Shown: positions 25,307 to 35,684, counted from the first letter of the stretch. The stretch is DNA of 64,000 bases from Arthrobacter ruber (GCF_002954225.1 NZ_PPTH01000013.1:62001-126000); one strand, 5' to 3'. A program made the numbers and translations. Notes: generated from the sequence alone by a model not told the origin.

Positions 25307-27535
25307 CTAGCCCTTCTCGAGGAAGGCTTCCTTCTCAGGGTTCAGGTACAGCTCGATGGCGAGCGCGAGCCCGGGGTAGTCGTGCAGGTCCGGGTCCGGG
25401 GCCACGGTGTCCTGGGCGTCGGCACGTGCCTTCTCGATGACCTTGCCGTGCTGCGTGATCTTGAGGAACCGCAGTGCCGAGCGGCCGCCGGACTGCGAGG
25501 CACCGAGGATGTTCCCCTCGCGCCGGAGCTCGAGGTCCTTCTGCGAGAGCTCGAACCCGTCCGTGGTCGCCGCGACGGCGGACAGACGCTCACGGCTCGG
25601 GTGCTCGGGCTCGAGCTTCGTCACCAGGAGACACGTCCCCGCGTGCCCGCCACGGCCGATCCTGCCGCGCAGCTGGTGGAGCTGCGAGATACCGAAGCGG
25701 TCGGCGTCCATGATGACCATGAGGGTGGCGTTGGGGACGTCGACACCGACCTCGATCACGGTCGTCGCGATGAGCAGCTGCACGCTGCCGTCGGCGAAGC
25801 GCGCCATGACGTCCGCCTTGTCCTGCGGATCCATGCGCCCGTGCAGCATCCCGCTGGTGACCCCCTGCAGCTGCGGCACCGAGCCCAGGGACTCGAGGAG
25901 GCCCACGACGCTGGTCAGCTCCTGCTGGCCCCCGGCCTTGCGGTCCGCCGGCGCTTCCCCGTAGAGCACCTCCGGTGCGTCGTCGTCGGCCTTGCCGTCG
26001 TCGCCGATCTTGGGGCACACCACGTACACCTGCCGGCCGGCGTCGATCTCCTCGCGCGCCCTGGACCAGATCCGGTCGATCCAGGCCGGGTGCTCGCTGA
26101 GACCCACCTCGTGCGTGGCGATCGGCGAGCGCCCGGCGGGCAGCTCGGACAGCGTGGAGGTCTCGAGGTCACCGAACACCGTCATCGCGACGGTCCGCGG
26201 GATCGGTGTGGCCGTCATGACCAGCACGTGGGGCGAGGTCCGGGCCTTGGTGCGCAGCGAGTCCCGCTGCTCCACCCCGAAGCGGTGCTGCTCGTCCACG
26301 ACGATCAGTCCGAGGTCGAAGAACTCCACGTTGTCGGACAGGAGTGCGTGGGTCCCGATGACGATCCCGGCGTCCCCCGACGCCGCGTCCAGCAGCGATC
26401 GCTTGCGCTGCGCGGTGGACATGGACCCGGTGAGCAGCACCACCCGCGTCCCGTCCAGGGCACCTCCGAGCATGCCCCCCTCGGCGAGCGGGCCGAGGGT
26501 ACGGGTGATGGACTGCAGGTGCTGTGCCGCGAGCACCTCGGTGGGAGCGAGCAGGGCCGCCTGCCCGCCGGCGTCGATGACCTGCAGCATGGCACGCAGC
26601 GCCACGAGGGTCTTCCCGGACCCCACCTCGCCCTGCAGCAGGCGGTTCATGGGGTGGTCGCGCGCGAGGTCCGCGGCGAGGGTACTGCCGACATCCAGCT
26701 GTCCCTGCGTGAGGGTGAACGGCAGCCGTGCGTCGAACTGCGCGAGGAGCCCGTCCTCGCGCGGCGGGCGCGCCGTCGCCTCCTCCCGCGCGGCGAGCGC
26801 ACGACGGCGGGCGAGGGCCGCCTGCAGCACGAACGCCTCCTGATAGCGCAGGCGGTGCTGCGCACGGTAGGTGTCCTCGATCTGCAGGGGACGGTGCACG
26901 AGCTCGTAGGCCGTCGCGAGGCTCATGAGCTTGTCGCGTCGGGCGATGGACGCCGGCACCGGGTCGTCCAGGTCGGTCAGTCGCAGGGTGTCGAGGACGA
27001 TCCCCACCGCCCTGCCGATGCTGTCGCTGTCGAGCTTGTCGACCGCGGGGTACACCGGGATGGGGCGGTCGACGTCCTCCGGGTCGGTGTCGTCGTCGAG
27101 CAGCGAGTACCGAGGGTTGTTCAGGGTCAGCTGACCGCGGTAGACGGTGACCTTGCCGGAGAACATGGCGCGGACCCCCGGCTTGAGCTCGCGTTCGGCC
27201 CGGAAGCCGTTGAAGTAGGTCAGGTGCATGCCGCCCAGGCCGCCGTCGTCGTCGTCGGTGATCACGACGTCGAGCAGGCTGCCCTTGCGCGTCTGCATCC
27301 TCCGCGACCGGGCGGACTGGACGCGCGCGATCAGGGTGACGTCCTCGTCCACGGGCACGTCGGAGATCGGTGTCAGCTCGCCGCGCTTGAGGTAGGTCCG
27401 CGGGAAGTGGTTGAGCAGTTCGCCGACGGTGGTGATGCCGAAGTACTTGGCCAGCGGCTTCGCGACCGGCCCGAGGTGCCTGTCGAGCGATGCGTCGAGC
27501 TCCGACGCCACGGCCCGCGCCGTTCCGGGAGTCAC
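25307..27535 (-). CDS. recG: ATP-dependent DNA helicase RecG
   Basis: Branch-migration helicase of 742 residues that rescues stalled forks and processes recombination intermediates. The N-terminal wedge/OB domain has the RecG pattern TVGELLNHFPRTYL. The helicase core shows Walker A GEVGSGKTLVA, the DEQH box, motif III TATPIPRT, motif V ATTVIEVGVDVPNA and motif VI QLRGRIGRGG. The GTG start overlaps the DAK2 gene stop by 4 nt; the open frame upstream has no similarity to the family. The order thiL-DAK2-recG is a conserved actinobacterial arrangement. Confidence 0.97.
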   Translation of the reverse strand: MTPGTARAVASELDASLDRHLGPVAKPLAKYFGITTVGELLNHFPRTYLKRGELTPISDVPVDEDVTLIARVQSARSRRMQTRKGSLLDVVITDDDDGGLGGMHLTYFNGFRAERELKPGVRAMFSGKVTVYRGQLTLNNPRYSLLDDDTDPEDVDRPIPVYPAVDKLDSDSIGRAVGIVLDTLRLTDLDDPVPASIARRDKLMSLATAYELVHRPLQIEDTYRAQHRLRYQEAFVLQAALARRRALAAREEATARPPREDGLLAQFDARLPFTLTQGQLDVGSTLAADLARDHPMNRLLQGEVGSGKTLVALRAMLQVIDAGGQAALLAPTEVLAAQHLQSITRTLGPLAEGGMLGGALDGTRVVLLTGSMSTAQRKRSLLDAASGDAGIVIGTHALLSDNVEFFDLGLIVVDEQHRFGVEQRDSLRTKARTSPHVLVMTATPIPRTVAMTVFGDLETSTLSELPAGRSPIATHEVGLSEHPAWIDRIWSRAREEIDAGRQVYVVCPKIGDDGKADDDAPEVLYGEAPADRKAGGQQELTSVVGLLESLGSVPQLQGVTSGMLHGRMDPQDKADVMARFADGSVQLLIATTVIEVGVDVPNATLMVIMDADRFGISQLHQLRGRIGRGGHAGTCLLVTKLEPEHPSRERLSAVAATTDGFELSQKDLELRREGNILGASQSGGRSALRFLKITQHGKVIEKARADAQDTVAPDPDLHDYPGLALAIELYLNPEKEAFLEKG

Positions 27536-28503
27536 CGGCTGACGTCCCCTACCGGTGGGGCGGCGAGCTGCGTCACCGAGATGTTGACGGGGGAACCCGC
27601 CTCGTGGATGAGGGCCAGGGCGGGTGCGGCGTCGGGCACGTGCACGTGGACGCGCCAGCGGTAGCCCTCCTCCACCTCGGTCACGGCGCTCATGATCACC
27701 GAGTCGCCGATCTCGTCGAGGTGCAGGCGCAGGGTCGCGGCGTCGAGCGGGCTGAGGTTGATGGTGCACATGACCTCGACGCCGTCGGCGTCCCCGCCGT
27801 TGTGGATGTGGGGTGCCTGGATGTCGTATCCGTGCAGACCGTCGATGAGCTCGTCCTGCAGTTCCTCGCCGAGCGCGGCGGCACGGAGTGCGTCGAGGAT
27901 CAGGAGGAAGCCCACGCCTCCGGCATCCACCACCTGCGCGTCGGTGAGCGGTCCGAGTTGGCTCTCGGTGCGCACCACGGCGTGAAGGGCGTGCTGGACG
28001 GAGGCCCGCAGCGTGAAGGCGAGCGCGGAGTTGCTGTCGTCGCCCGCATGCTCCGCGGCGGCTTCCGCCGCTGCACGCGCGCTGGCCTCGAGGACGGAGA
28101 GCATGGTGCCGGGCACCGGGTCGCTGAGGGCGGACCAGCTGCGGATCTGCGCCCGGTGCAGCGCCGACGCCAGCAGGGTGCTGGTGAGTCGGGTGACCCC
28201 GTGGAGCGGCTCGGCGAAGGCGGCCAGGAAGACGGCGAAGAGGGTGCCGGAGTTCCCGCGGGCGTCCTCCATGGCCCCGCGGCCCGCGACGCTGAGCAGG
28301 TCGCCGAGGTCCGAGGTGTCGGTGTCCTGGACCGCGCCTGCTGCGGACCGGACGGTCTGGTAGAGGTTGGTACCGGTGTCGCCGTCGGCCACCGGGAAGA
28401 TGTTGATGGCGTTCAGGCGGTCGCTGTGGTTGCCGAGGGACTCTTCTGCCCTGCCCAGCCAACGCTTCATCGCAACAGCATTGGCGGTGATCTTAGTCTG
28501 CAA
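27532..28503 (-). CDS. DAK2-domain protein (FakA/YloV N-terminal type)
   Basis: Protein of 323 residues with a DAK2 (dihydroxyacetone kinase L-like) domain. The ATP/magnesium-binding signature INIFPVADGDTGTNL near residue 34 and GRGAMEDARGNSGTL match fatty acid kinase FakA/YloV. FakA is usually about 550 residues; here the middle domain is partial and the C-terminal fatty-acid-kinase-specific domain is missing. The start is TTG with AGGGGA 10 nt upstream; an ATG 11 codons in has no ribosome site. The gene overlaps thiL by 11 nt and recG by 4 nt. A kinase role is plausible, but the substrate is unknown. Confidence 0.87.
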   Translation of the reverse strand: MQTKITANAVAMKRWLGRAEESLGNHSDRLNAINIFPVADGDTGTNLYQTVRSAAGAVQDTDTSDLGDLLSVAGRGAMEDARGNSGTLFAVFLAAFAEPLHGVTRLTSTLLASALHRAQIRSWSALSDPVPGTMLSVLEASARAAAEAAAEHAGDDSNSALAFTLRASVQHALHAVVRTESQLGPLTDAQVVDAGGVGFLLILDALRAAALGEELQDELIDGLHGYDIQAPHIHNGGDADGVEVMCTINLSPLDAATLRLHLDEIGDSVIMSAVTEVEEGYRWRVHVHVPDAAPALALIHEAGSPVNISVTQLAAPPVGDVSR

Positions 28504-29512
28504 AGTGATCCCATCCCCTGAGAGCTGTCGCCTGTGACGCCAGTGTCACTCGCGGCGTGCCCAGCCCTACCGAGCCTACCGCAGTGAAGCCGGGTGGGAG
28601 CAGGGCGTCCCGGGGGAACGTCGCGAGCAGTCCGTGGTCCTCGCCGCCTCCGAGCACCCAGTCCATCGCGTCCACCCCGAGCAGCCCGGCCGCTGCGCGC
28701 AGCGGCTCGGCATAGTGCAGCAGGGCGGCGGGGTCGAGGTCGAGCTGCACTCCGCTCGCCGTGGCGATCCGGCCCGAGTCCCGGACGAGCCCGTCGGAGA
28801 TGTCGAGCATGGCGCCGGCCCCCGCGGAAGCGGCTGCGGGACCGGCTGCGAGGGGCGGGCGCGGGCGCAGCTGTGCGGCGACGAGCTCCTCCCCCGCCGC
28901 GCCGAGGACGGCGAGCGGCCGGCCGTCCTCGAGGAGGGCCAGACCGGCCGCCGCACGGCCGAGGGTTCCCGCCACGGCGACCACGTGACCAGGCTGCGCG
29001 CCCGATCGGAGGACGGGCTGCCGGCCCTCCAGGGTCCCGGTCACAGCGGCGGTGACCACGATCTGCGCACCACGGCCGAGGTCGCCACCGACCACCGAGC
29101 ACACGGCGCCGAGCTCCCGGATCGCCGCTGCGAGTCCCCGAGCGCAGTCCTCCACCCAGGTGACGGGCGTGTGCGGCGGCAGCGTCAGGCTCACGACCAG
29201 CGAGGTGGCCGTGCCTCCCATCGCGTTGATATCGCTGAGATTCTGCGCCGCGGATTTCCAGCCGACGTCGTAGCCGGAGGTCGTGAACCCGTTGCTGCGG
29301 ACAAGACGGAAATCCGCGTCCTCCACGAGTGTGTCCACGGAGAGGACCACTGGCCCGGGCGTCTCGGCGAGCACGGCGGCGTCGTCGCCCGGACCCACCA
29401 GCGTGCCCCGGGCGTCGCCGAGCAGCGGGAAGATCCTCGCGAGGAGCTCACCCTCGCTCATCCCGCCCACGGAGGGCCCGCCCGGAGCCGTCGGCTGCGA
29501 TTCATCGGTCAT
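28493..29512 (-). CDS. thiL: Thiamine-monophosphate kinase
   Basis: Makes thiamine diphosphate from thiamine monophosphate and ATP, 339 residues. Typical motifs are SEGELLARIFPLLG, GPGDDAAVL (metal/phosphate loop), SVDTLVEDADFR, DINAMGGTATSLVVSL and the C-terminal LDISDGLVRDSGRIA with GGGEDHGLLAT. The ATG at 29512 was chosen over an in-frame GTG ten codons upstream; neither has a good ribosome site. It leads the thiL-DAK2-recG cluster. The upstream dTDP-rhamnose genes are on the same strand. Confidence 0.95.
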   Translation of the reverse strand: MTDESQPTAPGGPSVGGMSEGELLARIFPLLGDARGTLVGPGDDAAVLAETPGPVVLSVDTLVEDADFRLVRSNGFTTSGYDVGWKSAAQNLSDINAMGGTATSLVVSLTLPPHTPVTWVEDCARGLAAAIRELGAVCSVVGGDLGRGAQIVVTAAVTGTLEGRQPVLRSGAQPGHVVAVAGTLGRAAAGLALLEDGRPLAVLGAAGEELVAAQLRPRPPLAAGPAAASAGAGAMLDISDGLVRDSGRIATASGVQLDLDPAALLHYAEPLRAAAGLLGVDAMDWVLGGGEDHGLLATFPRDALLPPGFTAVGSVGLGTPRVTLASQATALRGWDHFAD

Positions 29513-29567
29513 GGGGGCTACCGTACGATGCGCGACCGACACGCGACCCGGGACGGCCGGGTACCCA

Positions 29568-30989
29568 TCACGCCCTGGTCAGGCCGGCGACGTAGGCGGT
29601 GAGGCGGTCCGCGGCGGGCACCGGCACGAAGCCGCTGGCTTTGAGCTTCGCGAGGTCGAGCGTGCTCTGCAGGGGACGCGGGGCCGCGTCCTTGCCGGCG
29701 AAGTACTCGGCGGTGCTGACGCCGGTGACGTCCCCGCGATCCCTTCCGCACAGCGCGTAGACCTCGGCTGCGATGTCGGCCCAGCTCTGCGGAGCGCCGT
29801 CGTTGGTCACGTTGTAGGTGCCGTACGGCGCGCCCGTACCCAGCAGGTGCACGATGGCGCCGGCGATGTCCTCGGTGAACGTCAGGCGGCCCACCTGGTC
29901 GTCGACGACGCTCGGCGAGATGCCGCGCCCGGCCAGGGCCGCCATGGTCCGCACGAAGTTGTTCCCCTCGCCGATCACCCAGCTGGTGCGCAGGATGTAG
30001 TGGCGCGGCACCGTCGCCACGATGGCGTCGCCGGCGGCCTTGGTCTGCCCGTAGACACCCAGCGGACTGAGCGGCTCGTCCTCGGGGTGCTCCTCGCGGG
30101 ACCCGTCGAACACGTAGTCGCTGGAGATATGCACGAGGGTCAGGCGGTGAGCGCTCGCCACCCGGGCGAGGGCCGCGACGCCCGTGACGTTGACGGCCCA
30201 GGCGTCCGCCCGGCCCTCGGGCGTCTCGGCGGCGTCGACCGCGGTGTACGCGGCGGCGTTGACGATGGTGCCGTACGCCGACCATGGGCGGGCGCCGTCG
30301 AGGTCCCCGCCCAGGAGGTCGAGCTCGGCGCGGGACGCGAACTCCACCGACGGCTGGTCGGCGAGCGCGCTGCGGAGGGCCCTGCCGAGCTGGCCGTCGG
30401 CCCCCACGACGAGCGTCTTCCGGGGTGCCAGCGGCCTGACCCCGGCCAGGCGCGGGTGCTTCCTGTCCTTGTCCGACAGTTCCGCGTCGGCCAGCGGGAT
30501 GGGCCAGGCGATGCCGGCGGTCTCGTCGGCGAGATTCAGGAACACGTACTGGTCCTGGGCGTCGGCCGACCAGTGGTCGTTGACGAGGTAGGTGTACGCC
30601 GTCCCGTCCTCGAGGGTCTGGAAGGCATTGCCCACGCCACGCGGGATGAAGATCGCCGTCGACGGGTCGAGCTCTGCGGTGAAGACGGCGCCGAAGGACG
30701 GCCCCTCGCGCAGGTCCACCCAGGCGCCGAACACGCGTCCGGTGGCCACGGAGATGAACTTGTCCCAGGGCTCGGCGTGGATACCCCGCGTGGTGCCGGC
30801 GGTCTCGTTGAAGGAGATGTTGTTCTGCACGGGCCCGAAGTCCTCCAGCCCGGCGGCGGTCATCTTGGCCCGCTGCCAGTTCTCCTTGAACCAGCCGCGG
30901 TTGTCACCGTGCACGGGGAGGTCGAACAGGACGACACCCGGGATGGGCGTCTCGCGGGCAGCGAGGGGCTTCGAGAACACGGGTCCCAT
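29568..30989 (-). CDS. Fused RmlC-RmlD: dTDP-4-dehydrorhamnose 3,5-epimerase and reductase
   Basis: Bifunctional protein of 473 residues for the last two steps of dTDP-L-rhamnose synthesis. Residues about 1-185 are a cupin epimerase (VVLFDLPVHGDNRGWFKENW, NNISFNETAGTTRGIHAEPWDKF with the catalytic His, PRGVGNAFQTLED). Residues about 190-473 are an SDR reductase (LVVGADGQLGRAL, NAAAYTAVDAAE, HISSDYVFDG, GVYGQTKAAGD with the catalytic Tyr-Lys). RmlC and RmlD are usually separate; the order C-D in one chain occurs in some Actinobacteria. It follows rmlB by 4 nt. The product feeds cell-wall or capsule rhamnose. Confidence 0.92.
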   Translation of the reverse strand: MGPVFSKPLAARETPIPGVVLFDLPVHGDNRGWFKENWQRAKMTAAGLEDFGPVQNNISFNETAGTTRGIHAEPWDKFISVATGRVFGAWVDLREGPSFGAVFTAELDPSTAIFIPRGVGNAFQTLEDGTAYTYLVNDHWSADAQDQYVFLNLADETAGIAWPIPLADAELSDKDRKHPRLAGVRPLAPRKTLVVGADGQLGRALRSALADQPSVEFASRAELDLLGGDLDGARPWSAYGTIVNAAAYTAVDAAETPEGRADAWAVNVTGVAALARVASAHRLTLVHISSDYVFDGSREEHPEDEPLSPLGVYGQTKAAGDAIVATVPRHYILRTSWVIGEGNNFVRTMAALAGRGISPSVVDDQVGRLTFTEDIAGAIVHLLGTGAPYGTYNVTNDGAPQSWADIAAEVYALCGRDRGDVTGVSTAEYFAGKDAAPRPLQSTLDLAKLKASGFVPVPAADRLTAYVAGLTRA

Positions 30990-30993
30990 GCGC

Positions 30994-32079
<1,086 letters not shown>

Positions 32080-32895
32080 TCAGGACTGGTGGCTGCCGCG
32101 GCGCCGCGCGACCACGACCGCGGTGATGACGAGCGCGGCGGCCAGGAGCCCGGCGCCGATCCACGCGACCGGCGCGAGGGAGGCTGCGCGTTCCTCCTCG
32201 ACGGCCACCGGGGTGCTGCTCGCGGCCGGCGCAGGGGTCGTCGCCGACCGGCTCGACCGCGGCGTCGTCGTCGTCGACGCGCTCGGGGCGGTCGGGGCGG
32301 TCGAGGGGACCACGGGCGCTGCGACGGGCGCCTCCGGGGACGCGGTGGCCGAGGCCTCGGGGGTGGGCGCGGGAGCGGTCGCGGTGGGCTCCGGGGTCGG
32401 CGTCGACGTGGGCGTGGGCGTGGGCACCGAGCCGGGGACGACGGTCTCACCCGCGATCGCGACGGCCTCGCCCGAGGCGGCGTCGTACCGGAGGTTGGTG
32501 TAGATGAGCGTGTCTGCGAACACGAGGTTCCCGGTGCCCGGCTCGATGAGATGCCCGGTGGCGGGATGCACGAGGAAGCCGGTGCGCGTGTTGATCAGGA
32601 AGCCCGTGGCGGGGTCGGTGCCGGAGGTCACCGTGGGATCGGGACCGGCCGGGACGGGCTCGACGAAGGTCTGCCCGTCGGAGTTCTCGCCGGGGACGGA
32701 CGGCTCCTGCCCGCCCACGACCGCCGGCGCGACGACGGCGGGCGCGACCTGGGCTGACCCGGACCCGGCATGCTCGAGCGCGAGAGCGGGCACCGGTGCG
32801 GCGAGAACCGCCCCGGCGAGGAGGGTGGCGGCCGCGCCGGAGAGGATCCGGGTGCTGGCGGTGGTCGGCAGGGTGCGGCGGTGGTGCGGGGTCAT
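32080..32895 (-). CDS. Secreted, membrane-anchored surface protein with TGxL repeats
   Basis: Protein of 271 residues of unknown function. A signal peptide (to about residue 40, VPALALEHA) is followed by a short folded region with four tandem 8-9-residue repeats at about 94-126 (ATGFLIN, RTGFLVH, ATGHLIE, GTGNLVF). Next comes a long Pro/Thr/Ala/Ser stalk typical of a wall-spanning region. A single C-terminal helix (APVAWIGAGLLAAALVITAVV) ends with RRRG. No LPxTG sorting motif is seen, so it is probably membrane-held. It lies directly before the rml genes on the same strand, so a glycosylated or envelope role is possible. Confidence 0.7.
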   Translation of the reverse strand: MTPHHRRTLPTTASTRILSGAAATLLAGAVLAAPVPALALEHAGSGSAQVAPAVVAPAVVGGQEPSVPGENSDGQTFVEPVPAGPDPTVTSGTDPATGFLINTRTGFLVHPATGHLIEPGTGNLVFADTLIYTNLRYDAASGEAVAIAGETVVPGSVPTPTPTSTPTPEPTATAPAPTPEASATASPEAPVAAPVVPSTAPTAPSASTTTTPRSSRSATTPAPAASSTPVAVEEERAASLAPVAWIGAGLLAAALVITAVVVARRRGSHQS

Positions 32896-33096
32896 TCGTC
32901 CTCGGCTCGGGCTCTCGCAGCGGCGGGTCGCGCGGGGCGACGCCGGGTGCGGTGGGGAACCAGCAGCCTGGATTCGGCTGTGGCTCCTGAAGTGTACGGT
33001 CGGCCGATCGCCGCTCCCGGCTCATCCCCGGAGGCGCCTGCACCGTGTCGTGCCGCGCCCGCCACGGCAGCCTGCGCGACCTACTAGGGTGGGAGC

Positions 33097-33585
33097 ATGC
33101 CTGCTCTCCCCCGGTCCGCGGCCTCCCTCGCGTGCGTCGCGGTCCTCGCGGCCGGGCTCGCGGGGTGCGCGTCCGTCGTCGACGTCGATCCCGCCGAGGA
33201 TGCGGCGAACGCTCGCTGCGCCGACGTCATGATCGCCCTGCCGCCGCTCGTCGCGGAGAACGAGCAGCGGGACACGAACAGCCAGGCGACCTCCGCGTGG
33301 GGCGATCCGTCGAAGGTGGTGCTCCGGTGCGGCGTGGTGGTCCCCAGTCCCACCACCGATCCGTGCGTGACCGTGAACGACGTCGACTGGGTGGTCCGGG
33401 AGGGGGACCCGGCGTGGACCGCCACCACCTACGGGCGTGATCCCGCCGTCGAGGTCCTCTTCGACCCCGACGAGGTCGCCTCGAGCACCGTCCTCGTGGA
33501 GCTCGGCGCCGCCGTCGCGCGTGTGGATCAGACCCGCGCGTGCGTCGCGCTGTCCGACGCCACCCCCGTACCGTCGGGCGGCTGA
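33097..33585 (+). CDS. DUF3515 lipoprotein
   Basis: Small actinobacterial lipoprotein of 162 residues with lipobox LAAGLAGC (Cys24). The DUF3515 features are the conserved Cys pairs (ARCADVMIALPP, VLRCGVVVPSPTTDPC), the tryptophan-rich DVDWVVREGDPAW region and the late RACVALSD. In many Actinobacteria this gene sits between ddl and thiL, which here are 15 kb apart; the gene lies between them but on the opposite strand. Function unknown; a cell-envelope role is suggested by that context. The ribosome site is GGGTGGGAG. Confidence 0.85.
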   Translation: MPALPRSAASLACVAVLAAGLAGCASVVDVDPAEDAANARCADVMIALPPLVAENEQRDTNSQATSAWGDPSKVVLRCGVVVPSPTTDPCVTVNDVDWVVREGDPAWTATTYGRDPAVEVLFDPDEVASSTVLVELGAAVARVDQTRACVALSDATPVPSGG

Positions 33586-33632
33586 CGCCGCGTCCCCCTG
33601 TTTGCAGCACTCCACAACCGCCGGGAGGCACC

Positions 33633-34490
33633 GTGAAAGCAGAGCAGATCTCCGATGTCATCACCTTCCACGGGGAGGGTCCCTATTGGGACCCTCGCCG
33701 CGGCGAGCTGCTGCTGGTGGACATGACGGAGGGCGACCTCCTGGTCCGCCACGAGGACGGTTCCTTCGACCGGCACGACGTCCACCCGCGCCTGGCCGCC
33801 GTCATCCGCGGGCGCGAAGCGGGCGGGTACGTCCTCGGCGTGGAGCGCGGGTTCGTGTTCGCGGACGATTCCTTCACCGTCCTCGAGCAGGGCCCTGCGG
33901 CGTTCGGCGACAGCGCGGTCCGCATGAACGACGGCGGCTGCGACACCGCGGGCCGGTTCCTGTGCGGCTCGATGGGCTGGGAGGGCGGGTTCGGAGCGGG
34001 GGCCCTCTACTCCCTCGGGAGGGACCACGGCGTCTCGACCCTGCTGTCGGGTATCACCGTCTCGAACGGCCTCCACTTCTCCCCCGACGGCGGCACCGCG
34101 TTCTTCAGCGACACCCCCACGGGCCGCATCGATGCCCTCGGCTACGACGTCGACGCCGGAGTCTTCACCGACCGCAGCACGTTCACCGTCGTCGAGCCGG
34201 CGCTCGGCATGCCGGACGGCATGGCCATCGACGCCGAGGGTGGCATCTGGACGGCGCTGTACGGCGGCGGAGCCGTGGCGCGGTACGACGCCTCTGGCCG
34301 GCTCGCGGAGCACATCCCGCTGCCGGTCACCAACGTCACGGCCTGCGCGTTCGGCGGTCCGGAGCTGCGCACCCTCTTCATCACGACGACGCAGGAGAAC
34401 ATCCCCAAGGGATCGGAGTCCTCCGCCGGCGCACTCTTCGCCGTCGAGGCAGGGGTGGCCGGCGCTCCCCTGCCGATGTTCAGGGGGTAG
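33633..34490 (+). CDS. SMP-30/gluconolactonase family protein
   Basis: Six-bladed beta-propeller lactonase-like protein of 285 residues. Metal-site pattern: Glu in HGEGPYWDPR, Asn in VRMNDGGCDTAGRF, Asn in ITVSNGLHFSPDG, and the Asp in MPDGMAIDAEGG, so all four expected ligands are present. Such enzymes hydrolyse sugar lactones with a divalent metal. The GTG start has GGGAGG at good spacing. It begins 47 nt after DUF3515 and may share its transcript. The substrate cannot be inferred from neighbours. Confidence 0.88.
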   Translation: MKAEQISDVITFHGEGPYWDPRRGELLLVDMTEGDLLVRHEDGSFDRHDVHPRLAAVIRGREAGGYVLGVERGFVFADDSFTVLEQGPAAFGDSAVRMNDGGCDTAGRFLCGSMGWEGGFGAGALYSLGRDHGVSTLLSGITVSNGLHFSPDGGTAFFSDTPTGRIDALGYDVDAGVFTDRSTFTVVEPALGMPDGMAIDAEGGIWTALYGGGAVARYDASGRLAEHIPLPVTNVTACAFGGPELRTLFITTTQENIPKGSESSAGALFAVEAGVAGAPLPMFRG

Positions 34491-34507
34491 GCCTGCGCAG
34501 GGTGGCC

Positions 34508-34549
34508 ACCCTTCCGCGGACGCTTGCTGTTGAACATCCGCGGAAGGGT
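34508..34549. terminator. Bidirectional terminator between SMP-30 and SDR genes
   Basis: Two perfect 13-nt arms (34508-34520 and 34537-34549) face each other across a 16-nt loop, exactly between the two convergent genes. Confidence 0.7.
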
Positions 34550-34560
34550 CGTGCGGGACG

Positions 34561-35400
34561 TCAGAGGATCGGCTGGCCACCCGTGACGGCGATGCGCGCG
34601 CCCGAGACGTAGCTGGCCTCGTCGGAGGCGAGCATCACGTACACCGGCGCGAGCTCCGCGGGCTGGCCCGCGCGCTGCATCGGTACCTGCTGACCGAACG
34701 ACTCCACCTGATCCTCCGGCATCGTCGCGGGTATCAGCGGCGTCCAGATGGGGCCGGGAGCCACGGAGTTGGCGCGGATGCCGCGCTCGGCGAGGAGCTG
34801 GGCCATGGAGGCCGTCATGTTGGCGATGCCCGACTTCGTGGCCGAGTAGGGCATCAGGGTGGGCACCGGGTTGTCCGAGTTGATCGAGCTCGATCCGATG
34901 ATCGATCCGCCCGGTCCCATGTGCGGCAGGACGGCCTTCGTGAGGTGGAAGAAGGCGCTGAGGTTCACGGCGAGCGTGTAGTCCCACTCCTCGTCCGGGA
35001 TCTCCTCGATGGTCTCGTGCGTCATCTGGAAGGCGGCGTTGCTGACGAGGACGTCCACCCTGCCGAACTCCTCGACGGCCTTGTCGATGACCGCGCGGCA
35101 CGTTGCCGGGTCGGCGAGGTCGCCCGGGAACAGGACGGCCTTCTGCCCGGCGTCCTCGACCCAGCGGGCCGTCTCGCGGGCGTCGTCGTCCTCGTTCAGG
35201 TAGCTGATGAGGACGTCCGCTCCCTCGCGTGCGTAGGCGATGGCGACGGCGCGGCCGATACCGCTGTCGGCGCCGGTGATCACCGCCTTCTTGCCTGTGA
35301 GCCGGCCGGACCCCCGGTAGGTCTGCTCCCCGTGGTCGGGCGTGGGATCCATCGCGTCGGTGGTGCCGGGCACGTCCTGCTGCTGTGGTGGCTGGGTCAC
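34561..35400 (-). CDS. Short-chain dehydrogenase/reductase, YhdF/YghA type
   Basis: NAD(P)-dependent SDR of 279 residues with the extra N-terminal arm typical of the stress-associated YhdF/YghA group. Visible motifs are VITGADSGIGRAVA, a conserved acidic NEDDD after strand 2, VSNAAFQ, the serine strand (IIGSSSIN), YSATKSGIANM (Tyr-Lys) and APGPIWTPLIPA. The start is GTG with CAGGAGG upstream. Such proteins are often general-stress induced; the real substrate is unknown. Confidence 0.88.
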   Translation of the reverse strand: MTQPPQQQDVPGTTDAMDPTPDHGEQTYRGSGRLTGKKAVITGADSGIGRAVAIAYAREGADVLISYLNEDDDARETARWVEDAGQKAVLFPGDLADPATCRAVIDKAVEEFGRVDVLVSNAAFQMTHETIEEIPDEEWDYTLAVNLSAFFHLTKAVLPHMGPGGSIIGSSSINSDNPVPTLMPYSATKSGIANMTASMAQLLAERGIRANSVAPGPIWTPLIPATMPEDQVESFGQQVPMQRAGQPAELAPVYVMLASDEASYVSGARIAVTGGQPIL

Positions 35401-35684
35401 TGTTCCTCCTGGTGTCTGCGGGCGATCGCGTCCGTGGCTTCCCCGTCCCCCTACGGTAAGCACCCTTAGTAATCGAAGGGAAGCGGACGCCCGGTCCGGA
35501 AACCCGTTGCACGAGGGGCACCCACGCCCGATGCGGTACACGGCCGAATCCGTCCTGCCCCTGGAACGGACCGATCAGGGGCCCGTGACGGGGCCCATCG
35601 GTGCTGATCACGAACCCCGGCGAGGGTGTCGGTGACAGTAAGTACACTGATGACTTCAGCCGGCTACGACGAACAGGAACTCAC

